64,000 nt of DNA from Myoxocephalus aenaeus (lineage: Eukaryota; Chordata; Actinopteri; Perciformes; Cottidae): assembly GCA_038501785.1 (NCBI GenBank), contig JBAMJR010000332.1, positions 112,001 to 176,000 of the forward strand. Reading direction: 5' to 3'. Position numbers and translations under genes: made by a program. Below the pieces are notes generated by a model that was given only the letters and a program-made list of their open reading frames with translations, made no database searches and had not been told where the DNA came from. Shown piece after piece: positions 1-10,539 of the stretch (the stretch's first letter is position 1; the number at the start of each line of letters is the position of its first letter).

Positions 1-537
1 CACACTAAGCACAAGTGAATTATGAAGTCACATTCACCACATATATATATATATATATATAAAATGTATCAATGAGGTCAATTATATAAGCATAATTTAC
101 CTCATTTGATTCATTTTGCGATACCCGCTTCGTTTGATGTAACGAACCCATGAGCCACCAAAAACACCTGAGGGAGGAGTGAAACAGATGCAATACTTGC
201 TGCTCTTCCTCAGAGAGGCAGTTGACTCCACGAAAGCCCTCACGGAGGTTGTAGAATACATTTTCTCAACTTATTTACTGGGAATGTGCTCATGAACATC
301 TCCTGAATGAGACATCATACGACTTAGAGAGCATGACAACGACGCCGTCAATTTAGCTGCGGAGTCCGCCGCATTCTGTCCCACCGTTGATTCCTTCGTT
401 TTTGAAACCACGCTGCTGGTGTAGTTCCTCCGGTTGGCCACTGGATGGAAACATAGGATACATGGATGTGCCTTGCACAGGGGAATGGGCTGATTTGAAT
501 TGTGGATGTAGTACCCCCGGCCATCCACCAGATGGGG
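1..537. other. Intergenic, no gene recognised
   Basis: An (AT)10 microsatellite lies at 41-60. The rest is AT-rich single-copy-looking sequence. The short reading frames on both strands show no recognisable domain, so I call no gene here. Confidence 0.5.
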
Positions 538-613
538 ACATTACATTACATTACATTTCATTTAGCTGATGCTTTTATCCAAAGCGATTTACAATAAGTG
601 CATTCAACCATGA
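538..613 (+). repeat. Teleost interspersed repeat core
   Basis: After an ATTAC triplication the sequence contains a motif I recognise as common across fish genomes (TTTAGCTGATGCTTTTATCC, followed by AAAGCGATTTACAATAAGTG). It is a retroposon-type repeat fragment. I cannot assign a family name from the sequence alone. Confidence 0.5.
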
Positions 614-1564
614 GTACAAACTCAGAACAACAAGAATCAAGAAACTTCAATTTCTTCAATAAAGTTAAACCACAAAGTGCTATCAGTAAGAGCCATTTAA
701 TTGCTACTAAAGTGCTACTACGGTGCTACCTTCCTTATTCAGTGTATAGTCGAAAAATAAGTGTTTATGTCGGGTATTGAGAACATACTGTGATCAATGT
801 ATCTATCGTCTGATGGCTTTTGCAGCTGGCTGCGTTACTCAACAAGTTATGGGCGTTCAGCCAACAATCATCACGAGGGAGCCAAACATAAAAGCCCCCT
901 CCTTTGCTCACCTACTACTCCCGCTCAGTCATACACACACATCTGGACTACTCTATTTGCAGCTTGTGTGCTGCTGACGATTTTCTTTGTACTACAGCAG
1001 ATCACTAAAATCACGATAAAACTCCCACGACCACGGATTTCACACAGGCTTGATTGAACATTTGCAAAAGCATTATTACTGGGAAAAATCACATTTGGGG
1101 AAACATGCAAAAACAAAGCCAATAGCTCATGCAAAGCCACCCGGGTGTATTGGTCATCAATAGTCAGCAGTCAGTTTTTATTCAAGTCTTTGTTAAAGAG
1201 AGATTATTTTGGTTTGGGCACCCACCACACACTTTTACCAACGTTCTCTTTATTTTCCCAGAGACTCATATAATTTACAAAAGGATTTTTACTAAAGGGA
1301 TTTATAAAAAAAGGCCTTTACTCAAGGACGCATGCTCTTCCTTATCCTATGAATCTCTCCTTTATAGTATTCCTTTGTCGCACACGTTTCAATACACAAC
1401 CCAAAACACACAATTCTGCTCCAGCCGAGGCTTCAAATGGCTCTGACCACAATTCTAAACACAATTATGTTCCAGCCGTGAGCTTTGCCCAATTGGCTCT
1501 GAGTAGACAAATACAATGTACAACACACAATTACTCCCTCCTCCGAGAGCTTTATAAATATGCC
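614..1564. other. Non-coding region, possibly old LTR-like sequence
   Basis: No coding region is recognised. A CATAAAAGCCCCC stretch near 886-900, followed by pyrimidine-rich sequence, resembles an LTR promoter. The later part (1200-1560) is CA-rich and ends in TTTATAAATATGCCAAC, which resembles TCTATAAATATCTCAAC near 3445. Both may be halves of one old element that the 1570-3173 LTR interrupted. This is inference only. Confidence 0.3.
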
Positions 1565-1670
1565 AACAGTGTCACGGTTTGGGTTTTTCTGGTTTCCTGT
1601 TTTATTGTGAAGTCCTTGTCTTGTGTGTCCTCTGTGTTACTGCACTTCCTCCCCTGTGATTGCCGTGATT

Positions 1671-2920
1671 GGGTGCATCCCAAGTCTCTAAATTGTCGTT
1701 TCCTCGCTCCTCGCTCCTCGATTGAACCGGAAGTGGTTCTGCGGCGCCATCTTGACGGCCGTCCCAAAGCTCTTATTCGGCTCGGAGGAGCGAGGATCGA
1801 GGAGCGAGGAGGGAAATCGGAGGAGCCATGATCGAGGAGCCCCGAGGGCAGGCTTCCAGGAAGTGTTTTAACGCTGGACACGCCCCCTCACTGCTCATCT
1901 GTTATGTGATTGGACGCTGCAGCTGAGCGGACTGATGCTGGAGTTTAATACCAGAGTGAAGACGATCACGGATTAAACTCAAGCTATTAAATCTGTTTTC
2001 TTATTCACCATCTGGTTAAAATATGTTCACAGTAGGTCTGAACAACAAAAGGACCACAAACAACTGTCTTCAAAGATTTGATCTGTTGTTTCCTCAATAA
2101 CTTTTATTATGTATGTAATTAAAATCAGAGAGAGCTGGAGAGAGGAAACACTTTTTACAACACGTAATGAAGAGAAACTATATTTATATTGGGGGTTATT
2201 TTATAATGATGTCACAATCAGAATTTCAAAACATACCAACGTAAATAATAATAAATAAATAAGACGCATTCCGCTGGTAAAAATGGATCCTGTGCGTATA
2301 AGCAGGACACATCACAGTATAAAAATACTCACACTGTGTATAAATACACATCACAGAATATAAATACTCACACTGTGTATAAATACACATCACAGAATAT
2401 AAATACACACACTGTGTATAAATACACACACTGTGTATAAATACACATCACAGTATATAAATACTCAATGCAGTTTATTACACGGTAACAGACGACAGAG
2501 AAAACATCTCCACTCTGACACTCATGATAACTTTGTCTTTATTAATATAAGTAGTAGTTTAACACCATTAAATCAACTGAAAACATACGATCATTTTTAT
2601 CAATATTTTCAGTGCATTTTTATTGGAATGTTCGCTAAAAACTCTCCGGACAAAACTCCGTCAGCTGTTAAAGCGACTGACAGCTGATCAGATGTGATCA
2701 GCTGTCAGGCGGCTGCAGTCATCATAAACCGACGTCGCTTCACGTGACGCCACCAGAGGAAAGGACGTCTCATGTCTATTAAACATGTTTCCTCGCGTCT
2801 TCTCTCCTCGCTTGGTTTCCTTGCGTCTCTCTATGCATCCCTGGTGGGAGGGACTAAGACGCAAGGAAAAGACGCAAGTGAGGGAAACAGGGATGCAATT
2901 TAGAGACTTGGGATGGACCC
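1671..2920. mobile_element. Non-autonomous TIR DNA transposon nested in the LTR
   Basis: The left end reads GGGTGCATCCCAAGTCTCTA. The right end is its near-perfect reverse complement (CAATTTAGAGACTTGGGATG then GACCC). The element is about 1250 bp and has no transposase. I saw no clear target duplication, so the superfamily is left open. It must postdate the LTR that it interrupts. Confidence 0.7.
2313..2465. repeat. About 40-bp tandem repeat inside the TIR element
   Basis: Units of the form CACACTGTGTATAAATACA followed by CATCACAGAATATAAATACT recur about four times with small length changes. This is a minisatellite in the middle of the nested DNA transposon. Confidence 0.8.
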
Positions 2921-3173
2921 TGTGTCTATCTGCCCTGTTCCCTGATTGTGTATTCCCTTCACCTGTGCTGTCCTCATTGTTTTCCACCTGTGCCTCGTTA
3001 CCTTCCTCTTGTATTTAAACCCTGTCTGTCTTCTGTCCCCTTGTCGGATTCCACTGTGTGTTACCTGTTTGTTCCTGTGCCCTTTTGTTTCCCTGTTTTT
3101 GGAAGTCTGTTTTTGAGAAATAAATTCACTTCTTCGTCGGCGTTTGGGTCCTAACTGCAACCACCACGTGACA

Positions 3174-3930
3174 AACAGGACATTACACCTTTTCATAGGA
3201 ATTTACGGTACTCTCCTCCCAGACATTTACGTACTCGACCTATTAGGATTTTTCGGGTGGGCTTTCACCTCTTTTAAAAGGACTTTCACCTATTAGGAGC
3301 CAAACGCGTCTCACACACACACACACACACACACACTTTGCTCTTGGCCATTATACAGCGCCTTTTTCTTTTTTCTTTTTCCCTTTAACAAAACAGACAA
3401 CTCTACTCCAGCCTCGGGACTTATCAATGCCCGCTCGACTGGTCTATAAATATCTCAACTCTCCTCCAGTCACAAGTCTTTACCCTGATTTCTCAATTAC
3501 TCTCATCTGCAGGAATTTCTAGTTCAACACACATAGACATACAACACAGCACGTGCACCGGAATTTACGCTTTGTGAACTCAACCAGTCTCTACACAGTT
3601 CAATGCCTTATGATCTATAATATAATATCAGACACCCTATTTGAACAGAATATAGATAATGTGTGAGTTTGTTTTATCAACACTTATGCCACAGTCCAAT
3701 CAGAATTAAAGCGCATTACAATTTACACTAGTGGGGTTTAACAAACGATTACTTAGTGTCGTGTTTGTCTTCCGGTTCGTAGGGCGCCTGGGAGGCCTCT
3801 CTGTCGCGGCCGTCCTCCTCCCTCACAAACCTCCAATGCAGAAACTTTAGAAAGGGTTCCGGTAGTCTGGACAACGGCTCTTGCCATCATCTTTCTATCA
3901 CAGGCCTCGAACACCAAACATATCAGTTAT
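3174..3930. other. Non-coding region with (CA)n
   Basis: A (CA)13 tract lies at about 3311-3336. Around it are pyrimidine-rich sequence and a TCTATAAATATC box near 3445, which could be the right half of an old LTR. No coding sequence is recognised. Confidence 0.4.
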
Positions 3931-5019
3931 CAGGCACGTGCACAGACATTTTGGGGGGCAGGTGCTCAAACCAAAAAAAGGGCACCCATCGCCAAAATTA
4001 TTTATGAAATTAAAAATAACAATAAATAAAAAACACAGTAGGATATTGTCAACTTATATATTTATTTTTGTTAACAAACTAACTCAAATTATCAAATTGA
4101 ATAAATAAATGAATAACAGGCAAAAACAGACAAAACAAGGCCATATTGTATAACCAAATGCGATCCAAAAATATTCTAACTTAAAACTTATCAAAACTCT
4201 GCTCTGGATAAATGAAAGCAGGGGTGTCAAACTCATTTTCACCCCGGGCCACATCAGCATCATGGTCGCCCTCAAAGGGCCGGTTGTAACGGTACAGTGG
4301 CGGGCCGTGGAAGCAATAGATGTCATGTGACCAGAATGAATAACATAACAGAGTTACAGCACATTCAATGACTATGACAGAAATTGAATAAACGACACTC
4401 TGCTGCATTAAAAATTCCCTTCAAAATAAAAGCACAGGGTTTGTTGTTTTTTGCCCATGCAAAGGCCCGTGAAAGACTGAAAACGGCTCCGCGAACGACA
4501 TTAAACATGACAAACGTCAGTAAACAGCTGGACAAGGCTTTGAAATCACAGAGGGAGAGGGAGTTTTTTGTTTGTTTATTTTTTTAAGAAACGTCGGACC
4601 AGTTGCGACGTAATGTTTTCAGCGGCGCTAATGTTGTGGTTAATTTATCACCAAACAACGTTGGAGGATTGCACAAACACCGTCGTTACCTGTTTGTCTG
4701 ATGCTGCGGGTCAGAAGTAGGCTGCACCCGTTTGGTGCTCAGCACTGCATGAGCACTACGTGGAGGAGGAGGGGCGCGGCGGGGGCTTGTGAGCGCTGCG
4801 GAGCATGTCGGGGCGAAATTCTCACAAGAACTCAAATAAATGCCCCGTCAGATATCAAAACACATTTGGGGGGAATTGATGATAGAGAGAGTAATTTGTA
4901 TTCTTAAATACTGATGAATGAAGAAAAAATTGGGCTCTTGCAGAAGGGGCACTTTTCTCATCCAGGGCAAAAGGGCAGGTGCTTAAGCACCACTAGGGGT
5001 CTATCTGCGCACGTGCCTG
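3931..5019. mobile_element. hAT-type DNA transposon, non-autonomous
   Basis: The termini are CAGGCACGTGCACAGA at the left and, as reverse complement, CAGGCACGTGCGCAGA at the right. The flanks are a perfect 8-bp duplication TCAGTTAT (3923-3930 and 5020-5027). CAG-starting TIRs with 8-bp duplications define hAT elements. The element is 1089 bp and has no transposase ORF. It contains the end of another hAT element at 4219. Confidence 0.88.
4219..4330 (+). mobile_element. hAT (Charlie-like) terminal fragment
   Basis: CAGGGGTGTCAAACTCATTT followed by a CCCGGGCCACATC-type sequence is a typical hAT terminus. It lies inside the element at 3931-5019, so it is a partial copy carried within it. Its right boundary is approximate. 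Confidence 0.6.
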
Positions 5020-5526
5020 TCAGTTATAACAAAACATCCAGTGCATTAACCCCTCCGTTCCCTCCCTCATTACCTAGTTCTTGTCATTTATTATTGACCA
5101 CATCCACCAATCAGTTCCCAGATATTAGTGTCTGCGAATGATGTTATTCTGGCCTGTGGCCCACACTCCGGTTTCCTGCTCGAACCCTCCCTTTGGGTCA
5201 GTACTTGGACACGCACCAGGTCACGTTGACTCCTTCCAAGCGCCTCTCCTCTGGTGACGTCTTTACCCTAAAATTGTCCTTTGTAAGGCCAACTATGCAG
5301 TTTGTGAAATGGGCTGCATCCTGTTTAGCCTTAGATAAGACTGGCTTCCGCCCAAACTATGCACTGTGGACTGAGGAACATCATGTGTGCTTAAGTGTTG
5401 TTGCAGCTGCAGCTGATGCTGCTGTTCTATGAGACATACAACCACTCATTGGATGTGGATAACACATTTCCTTATATGCATGTATATGTTCGTGACAACA
5501 TGAGTCTCCAAAACATTTCTCCTCCT

Positions 5527-5700
5527 ACAAGCTGCATTCTCTCTCCTGACCACCAGTGGGCGACTCCTCTGATTGTATAGGTGTCTATGTGTCATGTGTT
5601 AAAGCTGCAGTCTCTCTCCTGACCACCAGGAGGCAACTCCTCTGTTTGAATAGAAGTCTGTGCTTCATGTCTTAAAGCTGCATTCTCTCTCCTGGCCACC
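5527..5700. repeat. About 75-bp tandem repeat, 2.3 copies
   Basis: The phrase CTGCATTCTCTCTCCTGACC then ACCAG recurs at about 5531, 5606 and 5680. Each copy is followed by GGCGACTCCTCTG or a variant. The third copy runs into the poly-A tract at 5701-5718. Confidence 0.8.
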
Positions 5701-5725
5701 AAAAAAAAAAAAAAAAAAGAAAAAA

Positions 5726-5800
5726 CATTGCTGAGCCAGGGCTCAAACCACTGACCTTCTGATTGAAAGACAGGCATGATAACCATTGAGCCACAGTCAC
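5726..5800 (-). repeat. tRNA-like SINE fragment
   Basis: On the minus strand the sequence has an A-box-like TGGCTCAATGG and a B-box-like GGTTTGAGCCC about 35 nt apart. A poly-A/T tract lies on the far side. The acceptor and T-arm pairings do not fold as a functional tRNA, so this is a tRNA-derived retroposon head rather than a tRNA gene. Confidence 0.5.
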
Positions 5801-6009
5801 AATTGATTGCACCACTGACATTACTAAACATATTGCCCAACTGTGAGGGTATCTGCAGAGGAGAGCCCAGGCAGATAAACAGTGGGGCTGATGTCTGAAT
5901 TTTTGGTCTTCATGTTTCTAGTTTATTGTAGAAAGACCTTACAATAGGGTTTATCATCCAAAAAGCTTCACCAATGATTTAAACATAGAGAAATATTGTC
6001 ATTATCTAT

Positions 6010-6102
6010 GCGTTATTATGCTGTGATTTTACTGGTCCGGCCCACTTGAGATCAAAATGGGCAGTATGTGGCCCCTTAACTAAAATGAGTTTGACACCCC
6101 TG
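6010..6102 (-). mobile_element. hAT (Charlie-like) terminal fragment
   Basis: This ends in AAAATGAGTTTGACACCCCTG's mirror of the 4219 terminus and is followed by CTCTAGCC, a hAT-like target context. GGTCCGGCCCACTTGAGATC just upstream is typical of the same family. Its partner end was not identified. Confidence 0.6.
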
Positions 6103-6123
6103 CTCTAGCCCGACCAGCGGAGG

Positions 6124-6527
6124 CGGTGTTATGCGGCGTTCACAACAGGAAGTGTTGCGAATATTCGCTACGCTTTGGATGTGAACGCACCATTAGACTT
6201 TGCCATGATTATGGTCTTGACTTCATCATATGTAGTCATGATCATCTCTTGCTCCTCCATGGTGAAAAGAGACGCTCTTTCTCTGATCTTATTTGCAATT
6301 GTAGCGTTTGAAGATCATCGAATCTGTGTTCGACTCTTTCCCCTTTTGAAAAAGGGCACGCGCAATTATCCAGATGACTGACGTCTGGTTCGAATGAACG
6401 AGACTGTTTGAGGGCGGTTCACCCTTAGACAAACCGACATAGCCTGAAGTCAATCATCTCGGTAATTTAAGCTGGATAATAGGACATTTGATCAACTTTG
6501 TTGAACCAGGTACGAGGAATGGGGCCC
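6124..6527. mobile_element. PIF/Harbinger element, right-end fragment
   Basis: It is similar throughout to 22,660-23,050, the right part of the complete copy at 21,780-23,050. Shared landmarks include GTCATGATCATCTC, GACGTCTGGTTCGAAT and the terminus CCAGGTACGAGGAATGGGGCCC. The left part has been lost next to the hAT terminus at 6102. Confidence 0.65.
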
Positions 6528-7184
6528 AGGTTCTTCCAGCTGCAGTCTGGTTCATCAACAAAGACCAGGACTATAAAGACCAGGACCACACTGACTGACT
6601 CTCACATCCAGGCCTATAAAGACCAGTTTTAATTTGATTTCTTTAGCTTTTCTTTTACAAGTCGGTAAAGATATTTATTCTTTGTACTTTTATTACTATT
6701 TGATTTGTGTGAATGCACCGTCAGGATTGCTCCTTGATTTCGTTGTACTCTGTGCGATGACAATGGAGGTCTATTTAACGTACAAGTACATGGTATAGAA
6801 CATACTACAGTAAAAAACAACATTCTCAACAATACATTGGTGTTTTAAAAAAAAAAAAAATTAAAATAGAAACAGAAAACAATCATGAGGAACAATTTGA
6901 TTGACAAAGTCATGCAACTTTTTTAATGATCAAGCACCTGTACGAAATGACCAAAACAAGTATGTCTAGTAAGATTGAACATATATAGTAACCCTTTTTT
7001 TATTTTAAAATGACTGTAATTTAAAATGACTGTTAGATACAACATGCAGTCATTGTTGTGTAATACAACAATGACTCCATGTTGTATTATACTTATTCGG
7101 ACATATTTAATATTTTAGTTAACATAAATAAATAACCGTTAATTTGTAACACAAACAGATTTTCTTAAAAAAAAAAAAGCTGTT
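6528..7184. other. Non-coding, AT-rich
   Basis: Contains poly-A tracts (6845-6860 and 7167-7179) and two short direct copies of an AAAATGACTGT phrase near 7007-7032. I recognise no coding sequence. Confidence 0.4.
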
Positions 7185-7651
7185 CAAACTGATGCCTTGG
7201 TGAACACGCTGGTGCTGTCGAAGCCTTGTACTTTCGTAAAATGCTTTCCCACATTGGTTACATCTGTACGGTTTCTCTCCCGTGTGAATAAGTTAGTGAC
7301 GTTTAAGGTTGCCACTACAAGGAAAAGTTTTCCCACATTGATCACACCAGTAAGGTTTCCACTGTGACGACGTCTGTGGATTTCCATGTCTCCTTTAGTG
7401 GTAAACTCTTTGTCACATTGGTCACTGAACGGTTTCTCTCCAGTGTGAATGCGTTGGTGGATTTTTAACGTTTTCTTCAGTCGGAAAGCAGTCCCACATT
7501 CATCACAGCTGTACGGTTTCTCTCCAATGTGAACGCTTTGGTGGGCTTTAAGACCACTACGACAAGCAAAGGTTGTCCAACATTCATCACAGCTGTACGG
7601 TTTCTCTCCAGTGTGAACACTCTGGTGAAGACGTCCCTTTCGTCTCTGTTT
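7185..7651 (-). pseudogene. C2H2 zinc-finger exon, degenerate
   Basis: On the minus strand this is the 3' exon of a tandem C2H2 zinc-finger gene. A splice acceptor (CTGTTGCTATAG) precedes it at 7652. Five finger units joined by TGEKPY-type linkers can be read. Fingers 1 and 2 are complete in the Cys-X2-Cys...His-X3-His pattern. Finger 3 has lost its first Cys (FSDQCDKEF). A 2-bp deletion in the next linker shifts the frame, and a TAA replaces a Gln codon before the His of the fourth finger. No upstream effector exon such as KRAB, SCAN or BTB was found. It was probably once a DNA-binding transcription factor of the expanded fish zinc-finger family and is now inactive. Confidence 0.75.
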
Positions 7652-8020
7652 CTATAGCAACAGACACAGAGAGAGAGTCAGTGAGAGGGCATGGTGGAGA
7701 GAGTTATCTTAAACCATAAACAACATTTAGAGAAACCCTCCATGTTCCAGTTTGACTCATGCATCACCAGCTCTATCCACACGGGCGCGGAACTTTAATA
7801 ATTAATCTTTTTGATCCATTTGTCAAAAAGTAGATTTACGCCGAGATAAAAAAAGAGTCTGATAGTTTGTCACTGTGCTTCAGCGGCATATGTGCATACT
7901 ATATACATATTAATTAATTATATTAATATACACACACATCTTTTTATTTTTCTCTTGATACTTATTCATTTAGATTCATTCTTTTTTGTTGTTTGCTATA
8001 CTTTGCCATCCATAAGTTTC
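7652..8020. other. Non-coding, AT-rich flank of a Harbinger copy
   Basis: No gene seen. The last 20 bases (CATCCATAAGTTTC up to the TTAA) match the Harbinger copy at 22,241-22,260 in reverse, so the piggyBac-like insertion that follows sits inside Harbinger sequence. Confidence 0.5.
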
Positions 8021-8024
8021 TTAA

Positions 8025-9738
8025 CCCTATAGGGTCTTAAGCCTTTTTCTCGATTTTACATAGTTTCTTAAATTCTCCTTTTAAGGCACTTGCATATAAG
8101 ATACATTCCCATGTGTTACATCTAAAATTGCAGAACAATCTCAGCTAACTATATAATGAGGCACAATTGTCATAAGGCAAAAGTGTAAAGTGATAATATG
8201 AATCTAAAGCTGAAAAATCAAAGTTCGATTTAAAAAAAATCTTCATATATCTTGTGAAAACATACCTTTACTCATGTTGACGAAACATTTTGGTGCTAGA
8301 AGTTGGTTTACCAAAGGTGTTAGGTTCACAAAAGCAGTGAAATATATAAATAACATGGTAGTTACATGTAAATAAATGTCTAAAAACTATTTTTTTTATT
8401 ATCGTTTTTTGAGCAGACCTTTCACCAAAATGATAGAAATGAGACTGAGAAATGACTTCATACTGCAGATAAAGCTTCATGGGGTGTGTGCAAATGAAAA
8501 ATGACCATCACAACAATTTTTTGTTTTCAAATAAAATATGTATTATTTATAAATAAAAAAGTATTTACACATATACATGTTCAGAAATAGAAAACAGACT
8601 GGTGGGGATGGCTGTGGTGAATCCTCGCTGTAAAATAAATGACTACTAGTTAGTAGTTTGAACAGTTCAACAGGTGTACGTGTGCAGCTGAGCTGTGTAC
8701 CTACCTGGTAAACTGTGTCCAGGCCTTCTCAGTCTTCCACGTCGACAGCATAGGTGCAGGTGGCTGTAGCGAAGCTGCATGTTGTCCACTGGACCCTGAG
8801 AGATGTGAAGCCTCTCTGTAAAATAAATGACTACCAGTCAGTACTAAATTCAATGAAAGAAAGTTATGATTACACACTAAAACAGTAACAGAGCTCCGGG
8901 CACGAGCTAAACGTTACGTTATCAACGTTAGCGCGTTGCTAATGTAAACACATACCGATAGTTAGGGTTACGTCTTACAAACACGTAACGAAGATCAGCA
9001 CTAGTTGGTACTAAGTGATATTGACGATGCAGTCGGGTAATAAGCTGATACTACCTGCAGTGGTGTCCCCGCTGTAGCAAGCTATCTCCCGTTAGCTCGC
9101 GGCGCTAGCTCCCTGCTAGCTCCCCAACAGCCAGCCCCGTCTCAGAATCAGACTCAGGCACCGGGGAAAACCACCGAAGGGATCGGGAGCAGCTAAATGT
9201 GCTCACTGTGCTAGCGTAAATATGCTAAAACAAAGTTGAGTTAGTAGATACACATACCCATCTTCAAGTGGATCCCTTCTCTCTATATAATCCTCTCGCA
9301 GGAGTCGAAGCCTTCAGGGCCTGTCTGGCGCTCCTCCGTCCTCATCGCTGCTGGCCAAAATCGCTGCAATGTCTTCCTCTGTTGTGAACTGTGTTCTCTC
9401 CATGATCTCTAGCTTCTGTCTGACTGTAAACTACAGCATGTATATATAAACCTCAGGTGTGTAGGTTATTGTATCCTAGGTCCTTTGTAGCGTAGCTGGG
9501 TGGGTAGGTCCTTAGGGATTTCCTGAGTGTTCATTGGTAGTCACAAAAATAGTTGACGGACACCTGAATTGACTAATCACGGTGAAAGGAGTGTCTCCTC
9601 TTAGAGACACACAGAAGGACACAGAGGAGGGGGCCGGAAACTGCAGAGTTTGGCGGTTCTAACAGTAGCGGATTCTTTGAATATTTACATAAATGAAACA
9701 CTGTATATCACGCAGGAGTGACGCAAGACATCAGAGGG
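8025..9738 (-). mobile_element. piggyBac-like DNA transposon, defective
   Basis: The element is bounded by TTAA on both sides (8021-8024 and 9739-9742). Its ends start CCCT (left CCCTATAGGGTCTTAAG; right, as reverse complement, CCCTCTGATGTCTTGCG). TTAA duplication with CCC-starting ends is diagnostic of piggyBac. An uninterrupted version of the target exists in this window at 22,225-22,260, which confirms the boundaries. No catalytic DDD domain is left. A tandemly duplicated phrase (CTGTAAAATAAATGACTAC) occurs near 8628 and 8817. Confidence 0.82.
9314..9403 (-). pseudogene. Possible piggyBac transposase N-terminal remnant
   Basis: A 29-codon minus-strand frame begins with an ATG at 9403. It reads MERTQFTTEEDIAAILASSD and then an acidic stretch before a TGA. 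Reading continues in another frame with charged sequence containing EDYIERRDPLEDG up to a possible donor. The acidic Ser/Asp/Glu start fits the N-terminus of fish piggyBac transposases, and the position inside a piggyBac-bounded element supports it. No conserved catalytic motif remains, so this is tentative. Confidence 0.4.
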
Positions 9739-9742
9739 TTAA

Positions 9743-9989
9743 GCACTAAATAAACGTTACGAACAGCACGGCATGCAGGGGCTTTCCCGATGTTCTCCAC
9801 ATCGCCGACACTGTACAAACCTGTACCACTCGCAAAAAAGTGTAAGGCTGTGATCCAGTCTGTGTATACAGTATGTGAGACGGCTAATGCTCGGCTGCGC
9901 CGTGTGGTGTTCAATGTACGGCTCGAGGAGGTCTCGTAAATAAATGATTCCTTGTCGGCAGAATGGATAGCGCTCTTACAGGAAATCAT
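9743..9989 (-). pseudogene. Harbinger transposase (DDE nuclease) fragment
   Basis: The minus strand encodes a segment resembling the N-terminal half of PIF/Harbinger nucleases: TTRRSRALAV, then HFFASGT, then VGDVENIGKAPACRAVRNVY, which is the helix-turn-helix-like part before the DDE domain. A second frame upstream reads GIIYLRDLLEPYI, so a frameshift separates the two parts. The piggyBac-like element at 8025-9738 cuts the gene at a TTAA. Related fragments occur at 22,030-22,260 (+) and 27,690-27,830 (-). None keeps a full catalytic triad. Confidence 0.65.
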
Positions 9990-10276
9990 CCTGATGTGAG
10001 AACGGATCTTGGCGATCTCGAAGAACTCTCTCCCTATACAACTAATATCGCTCCTTCATCTCTGAGGAGGGGAGCTAGCATTTTTTTCCGGTGGGAGTGG
10101 CCAGTTTATACAGTGAATTTCAGTAAGCCTGTGCTGGAGCAGGTTAAGGGATTTGGATGTGTTGCTATGGTGATTTTTCCAAACGTTGCTTTGTGGAACC
10201 GAAAAGCCTGACCTGCATCATATTATCCTGAAAATGATCTGGCTAACTCAGTAAGCCAGGTACTAGGAACGGGGCC
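9990..10276. mobile_element. Harbinger element, terminal part
   Basis: It continues the copy that carries the transposase fragment. It is similar to 27,800-28,114 and ends in GTAAGCCAGGTACTAGGAACGG followed by GGCCC, the family terminus. Confidence 0.6.
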
Positions 10277-10419
10277 CTCGTTCAAATTAACGAGACTGTT
10301 TGAGCGGGGATTAGCCTTTGAGAAACCAAAATAGCCTGACGTCAATCATCAAGGTAATTTATGCTGGATAATAGGACATTTGATCGATTTAGTTCAACCA
10401 CATACGAGGAACGGGGCCC
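10277..10419. mobile_element. Harbinger opposite-end fragment abutting the previous end
   Basis: It starts at TCGTTCAAATTAACGAGACTG, resembles 22,910-23,050 and ends ACATACGAGGAACGGGGCCC. Two Harbinger ends lie in tandem here, which a single clean insertion cannot explain. Confidence 0.6.
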
Positions 10420-10539
10420 TGGTTCAGGACTGGATTTGGAAAACTTGTTGAGGTTTCTTGTTGCTTGTGTTGCATCGGCTGTTGAAAACTAAACAAGGTT
10501 TATAAACGAGAGCCAGGCCTCATTGCTGTAATCTCCCAA

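Larger units (their letters stand above)
1570..3173 (+). mobile_element. Solo LTR (Ty3/gypsy-like) carrying a nested TIR element
   Basis: The sequence starts TGTCACGGTTTGGG and ends CCACGTGACA, giving TG...CA ends with inverted TGTCAC/GTGACA termini. It is flanked by a perfect 5-bp direct repeat AACAG (1565-1569 and 3174-3178), as expected of LTR integration. A GTATTTAAACCC box and an AATAAA signal lie near the 3' end. Without the nested element the LTR is about 354 bp. No internal gag-pol is present, so it is a solo LTR formed by LTR-LTR recombination. Confidence 0.85.

Noticed and set aside
1349..1831. 160-codon plus-strand frame as a gene
   Set aside because: It spans the start of the solo LTR and of the nested TIR element; no domain.
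5726..5800. A tRNA gene on the minus strand
   Set aside because: A- and B-box-like motifs are present, but the T-arm and acceptor do not pair, and a poly-A tract adjoins. A SINE head fits better.
4219..6102. A single 1.9-kb hAT element with matching CAGGGGTGTC ends
   Set aside because: It would overlap the complete hAT element at 3931-5019, which has its own perfect 8-bp duplication. The 8-bp flanks (AATGAAAG, CTCTAGCC) also do not match.
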